DNA of 5,526 nucleotides from RGIG3009 sp045590415. Its GTDB lineage: Bacteria; Bacillota; Clostridia; Oscillospirales; Acutalibacteraceae. How positions within the stretch are numbered: position 1 is the stretch's first letter; every line of letters begins with the position of its first letter. A model generated the notes under the pieces. The model saw nothing but the letters and a program-made list of their open reading frames with translations. It made no database searches and was not told the DNA's origin. Shown piece by piece: positions 3,625 through 5,526 of this stretch. The stretch is taken from NCBI GenBank assembly GCA_045590415.1, contig JAZNRA010000009.1:1-5526 (forward strand). The letters run 5' to 3'. Both the position numbers and the translations under genes were made by a program.

Positions 3625-5445
3625 ATGAAAAGAACCAGAAGACCCCGCTGGCTGACGGTTTCCATCATGTGCCTTGTCGTGTTTTTGGTAACGACCTTTG
3701 CATTGACGGTATCGGCAGACGGTGAGACGACGGGTACGGCACCGTCGAGCGATACGGTATTTACCGCGCTTGACAGCGACGGCGAGAAAATGGAATTTGA
3801 TTTGACCAAGGATGAGGATTCCCTGGCATATGTGGAAGCATATGCGAAAAACCTGAACACCGACGCGGGTTTTGAAACGCACTTTGACATTGCGCTCAAA
3901 AAGGTGCGTGAGTCGGTCGGACAATATGCCACCATCTGGGCGTTGTTGCCGCCCGTGATCGCCATTGTGTTGGCGCTGATTACCAAAGAAGTGTATTCCT
4001 CGTTATTCGTCGGCATTTTGGCAGGCGGTCTGATCTATTCCGGTTTTAACTTTGAGGGCACGGTCGTTCACGTGATCAGCGACGGCTTTGTGGCGAGCTT
4101 GGCTGACAGCTACAACGTCGGCATTCTGCTGTTCCTGGTGATGCTGGGCGCGCTCGTTGCCATGATGAACAAGGCGGGCGGCTCGGCGGCGTTCGGCCGT
4201 TGGGCGACGAAGCATATTAAGAGCCGTATCGGTGCGCAGTTGGCGACTATTGCTCTTGGCGTTTTGATCTTCGTGGATGACTATTTTAACTGCTTGACGG
4301 TGGGTTCCGTTATGCGTCCCGTGACGGATGCGCAGAAGATCTCCCGTGCGAAGCTGTCGTATCTCATCGACGCGACGGCGGCACCGATTTGCATTATCGC
4401 TCCGATTTCTTCGTGGGCGGCGGCGGTGTCCGGCTTTGCGGCGGGCAGCGGCGCTGCGAACGGTATGGCGCTGTTTATCAGTGCGATTCCGTATAACTTC
4501 TATGCGCTACTTACCATCGCGATGATGATCTTCCTTGCGGTGACACAGACCGAGTTTGGTCCGATGAAGAAGCATGAGGATAATGCGAAAAACGGCGATA
4601 TCTTTACGGTTGAGGTGGAAGAAGCCGTTGAGAATATGCAGGGTAATCCCAAAGGGCGTGTGTGGGATCTGGTCGTGCCGATCCTGTTCTTGGTTGCTTC
4701 CTGCATCGTAGGTATGATCTACTCCGGCGGATTCTTTACTGCCGGCGAGGATGGGTATATGAATTTCATCACCGCGTTCTCCGATTGTAATGCGGCGGTC
4801 GGTTTGGCGTACGGTTCGGTGGTTGCGCTGCTGTTTGCGGTGATCTATTTCTCGCTGCGCGGCGTGATCTCGTTTAAAAACTGCATGGCGTGCGTGCCCG
4901 AGGGCTTCAAGCTGATGGTGCCTGCGATCATGATCTTAACCTGTGCTTGGACACTGAAAGCAATGACCGACAGCTTAGGTGCGAAGATCTTTATTTCCCA
5001 GATCGTGGAAGGTTCTGCCGGTACGTTTGCGCTGTTCCTGCCCGCTATCATCTTCTTAATCGCGGTGGGTCTCTCCTTTGCGACCGGTACGTCGTGGGGT
5101 ACGTTCGGCATCCTCATTCCGATCGTGCTCAGCGTGTTCGGTGCCGAGTCCGGTGCGATTACCGTTATTGCGATTTCGGCTTGTATGGCCGGTGCGGTGT
5201 GCGGTGATCACTGCTCGCCGATTTCGGATACCACCATCATGGCATCTGCGGGCGCACAGTGCAATCACATTGCGCACGTGTCCACCCAGCTGCCGTATGC
5301 GTTGCTCGTTGCCGGTGTATCGTTTATCGGTTACGTGCTGTGCGGTTTCGTACAAAACGCGTGGGTGGTACTGCCCATCTGCTTGGTGCTGTTGTTCGCC
5401 TCGATTCTCGTGATCCGTGCGGCTCAAAAACGCAAGTCTGCGTAA
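3625..5445 (+). CDS. nhaC: NhaC-family Na+/H+ (or substrate/H+) antiporter with signal-peptide-like N-terminal extension
   Basis: This is a 606-residue polytopic membrane protein of the NhaC-type antiporter family (ion transporter superfamily), which typically exchanges Na+ for H+; some relatives exchange organic acids (MleN). Residues 1-31 look like a signal peptide: basic MKRTRRPR, a hydrophobic core and VSA before DGE. A hydrophilic, acidic segment (about 32-100) follows, then some 11-13 hydrophobic helices. Family-like blocks are LITKEVYSSLFVGILAGG (118-135), FVDDYFNCLTVGSVMRP (216-232), DATAAPICIIAPISSWAA (249-266), FATGTSWGTFGILIPI (485-500) and GDHCSPISDTT (527-537). A loop at about 310-346 is hydrophilic. 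I recall typical family members as roughly 450-520 residues, so the extra length is the N-terminal part. Monocistronic, with its own promoter and terminator. The transported ion is not decidable from sequence. Confidence 0.88.
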   Translation: MKRTRRPRWLTVSIMCLVVFLVTTFALTVSADGETTGTAPSSDTVFTALDSDGEKMEFDLTKDEDSLAYVEAYAKNLNTDAGFETHFDIALKKVRESVGQYATIWALLPPVIAIVLALITKEVYSSLFVGILAGGLIYSGFNFEGTVVHVISDGFVASLADSYNVGILLFLVMLGALVAMMNKAGGSAAFGRWATKHIKSRIGAQLATIALGVLIFVDDYFNCLTVGSVMRPVTDAQKISRAKLSYLIDATAAPICIIAPISSWAAAVSGFAAGSGAANGMALFISAIPYNFYALLTIAMMIFLAVTQTEFGPMKKHEDNAKNGDIFTVEVEEAVENMQGNPKGRVWDLVVPILFLVASCIVGMIYSGGFFTAGEDGYMNFITAFSDCNAAVGLAYGSVVALLFAVIYFSLRGVISFKNCMACVPEGFKLMVPAIMILTCAWTLKAMTDSLGAKIFISQIVEGSAGTFALFLPAIIFLIAVGLSFATGTSWGTFGILIPIVLSVFGAESGAITVIAISACMAGAVCGDHCSPISDTTIMASAGAQCNHIAHVSTQLPYALLVAGVSFIGYVLCGFVQNAWVVLPICLVLLFASILVIRAAQKRKSA

Positions 5446-5461
5446 TTCGGCATAAGCAAAG

Positions 5462-5492
5462 CGTCCCGACGATCAGTCGGGGCGGAGTTTTT
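5462..5492 (+). terminator. Intrinsic terminator of the antiporter gene
   Basis: CGTCCCGAC (5462-5470), loop GATCA, and GTCGGGGCG (5476-5484) form a 9-bp stem with one G-T pair. GAG and then a five-base T-tract (5488-5492) follow. It starts 16 bases after the stop codon. The remaining 34 bases to the window end hold no recognisable feature. Confidence 0.85.
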
Positions 5493-5526
5493 GTGGCTTT
5501 TGGTGCGGAAATAACCCCCCCGTTTT

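Noticed and set aside
3774..3810. A calcium-binding EF-hand or dockerin-like loop in the antiporter extension (DSDGEKMEFD)
   Set aside because: Only D-x-D-G is present; the third acidic ligand before Gly and the position-12 Glu do not fit the canonical loop, and the segment is acidic throughout.
5503..5526. Start of another intergenic repeat copy at the right edge (GTGCGGAAA then a C-run, as at 135-158)
   Set aside because: Only nine bases match exactly and the window ends within the similarity, so a real repeat cannot be told from chance.
1..5526. CRISPR arrays, tRNA or rRNA genes, transposases, phage genes, toxin-antitoxin pairs
   Set aside because: None is visible on either strand. Apart from the 1-294 repeat block and short intergenic regions, the window is filled by four intact genes.

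Overview
The window looks like chromosomal DNA of a Gram-positive anaerobe of the class Clostridia, most likely a gut Oscillospiraceae/Ruminococcaceae relative. The reasons are strong GGAGG-type ribosome binding sites, SigA-type promoters with 17-base spacers, U-tract intrinsic terminators, moderately GC-rich coding DNA, and an intergenic block of short palindromes of a style I associate with these genomes. Taxonomy is inference; no marker gene is present.

Layout: 1-294 is non-coding and carries a mosaic of palindromic repeats. A complete galE (295-1311, minus strand) follows. A 196-base divergent control region (1312-1507) has a strong promoter for galE, a near-consensus promoter pointing the other way whose -35 box covers the galE start codon, and two palindromes. 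To the right is a two-gene operon on the plus strand: a sugar-1-phosphate nucleotidyltransferase (1508-2419) and an N-acetylhexosamine 1-kinase, NahK (2435-3514), 15 bases apart and closed by a 12-bp terminator hairpin. After that, an independent unit has its own promoter, an NhaC-family antiporter gene (3625-5445) with a signal-peptide-like N-terminus, and its own terminator.

The three sugar genes make a coherent pathway: NahK would phosphorylate GlcNAc/GalNAc (or a related hexose) at C1, the nucleotidyltransferase would convert the sugar-1-phosphate to UDP-sugar with UTP, and GalE would interconvert the 4-epimers. GalE has Cys at the position of E. coli Tyr299, the residue that controls access of N-acetylated sugars, so it is predicted to act on UDP-GalNAc/UDP-GlcNAc as well as UDP-Gal/UDP-Glc. 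This resembles the bifidobacterial lacto-N-biose/galacto-N-biose (lnp) pathway, with a pyrophosphorylase-type enzyme where that pathway uses the GalT-type uridylyltransferase, and with no phosphorylase gene visible. The module and its shared divergent control region are the most interesting content. The antiporter appears functionally separate.
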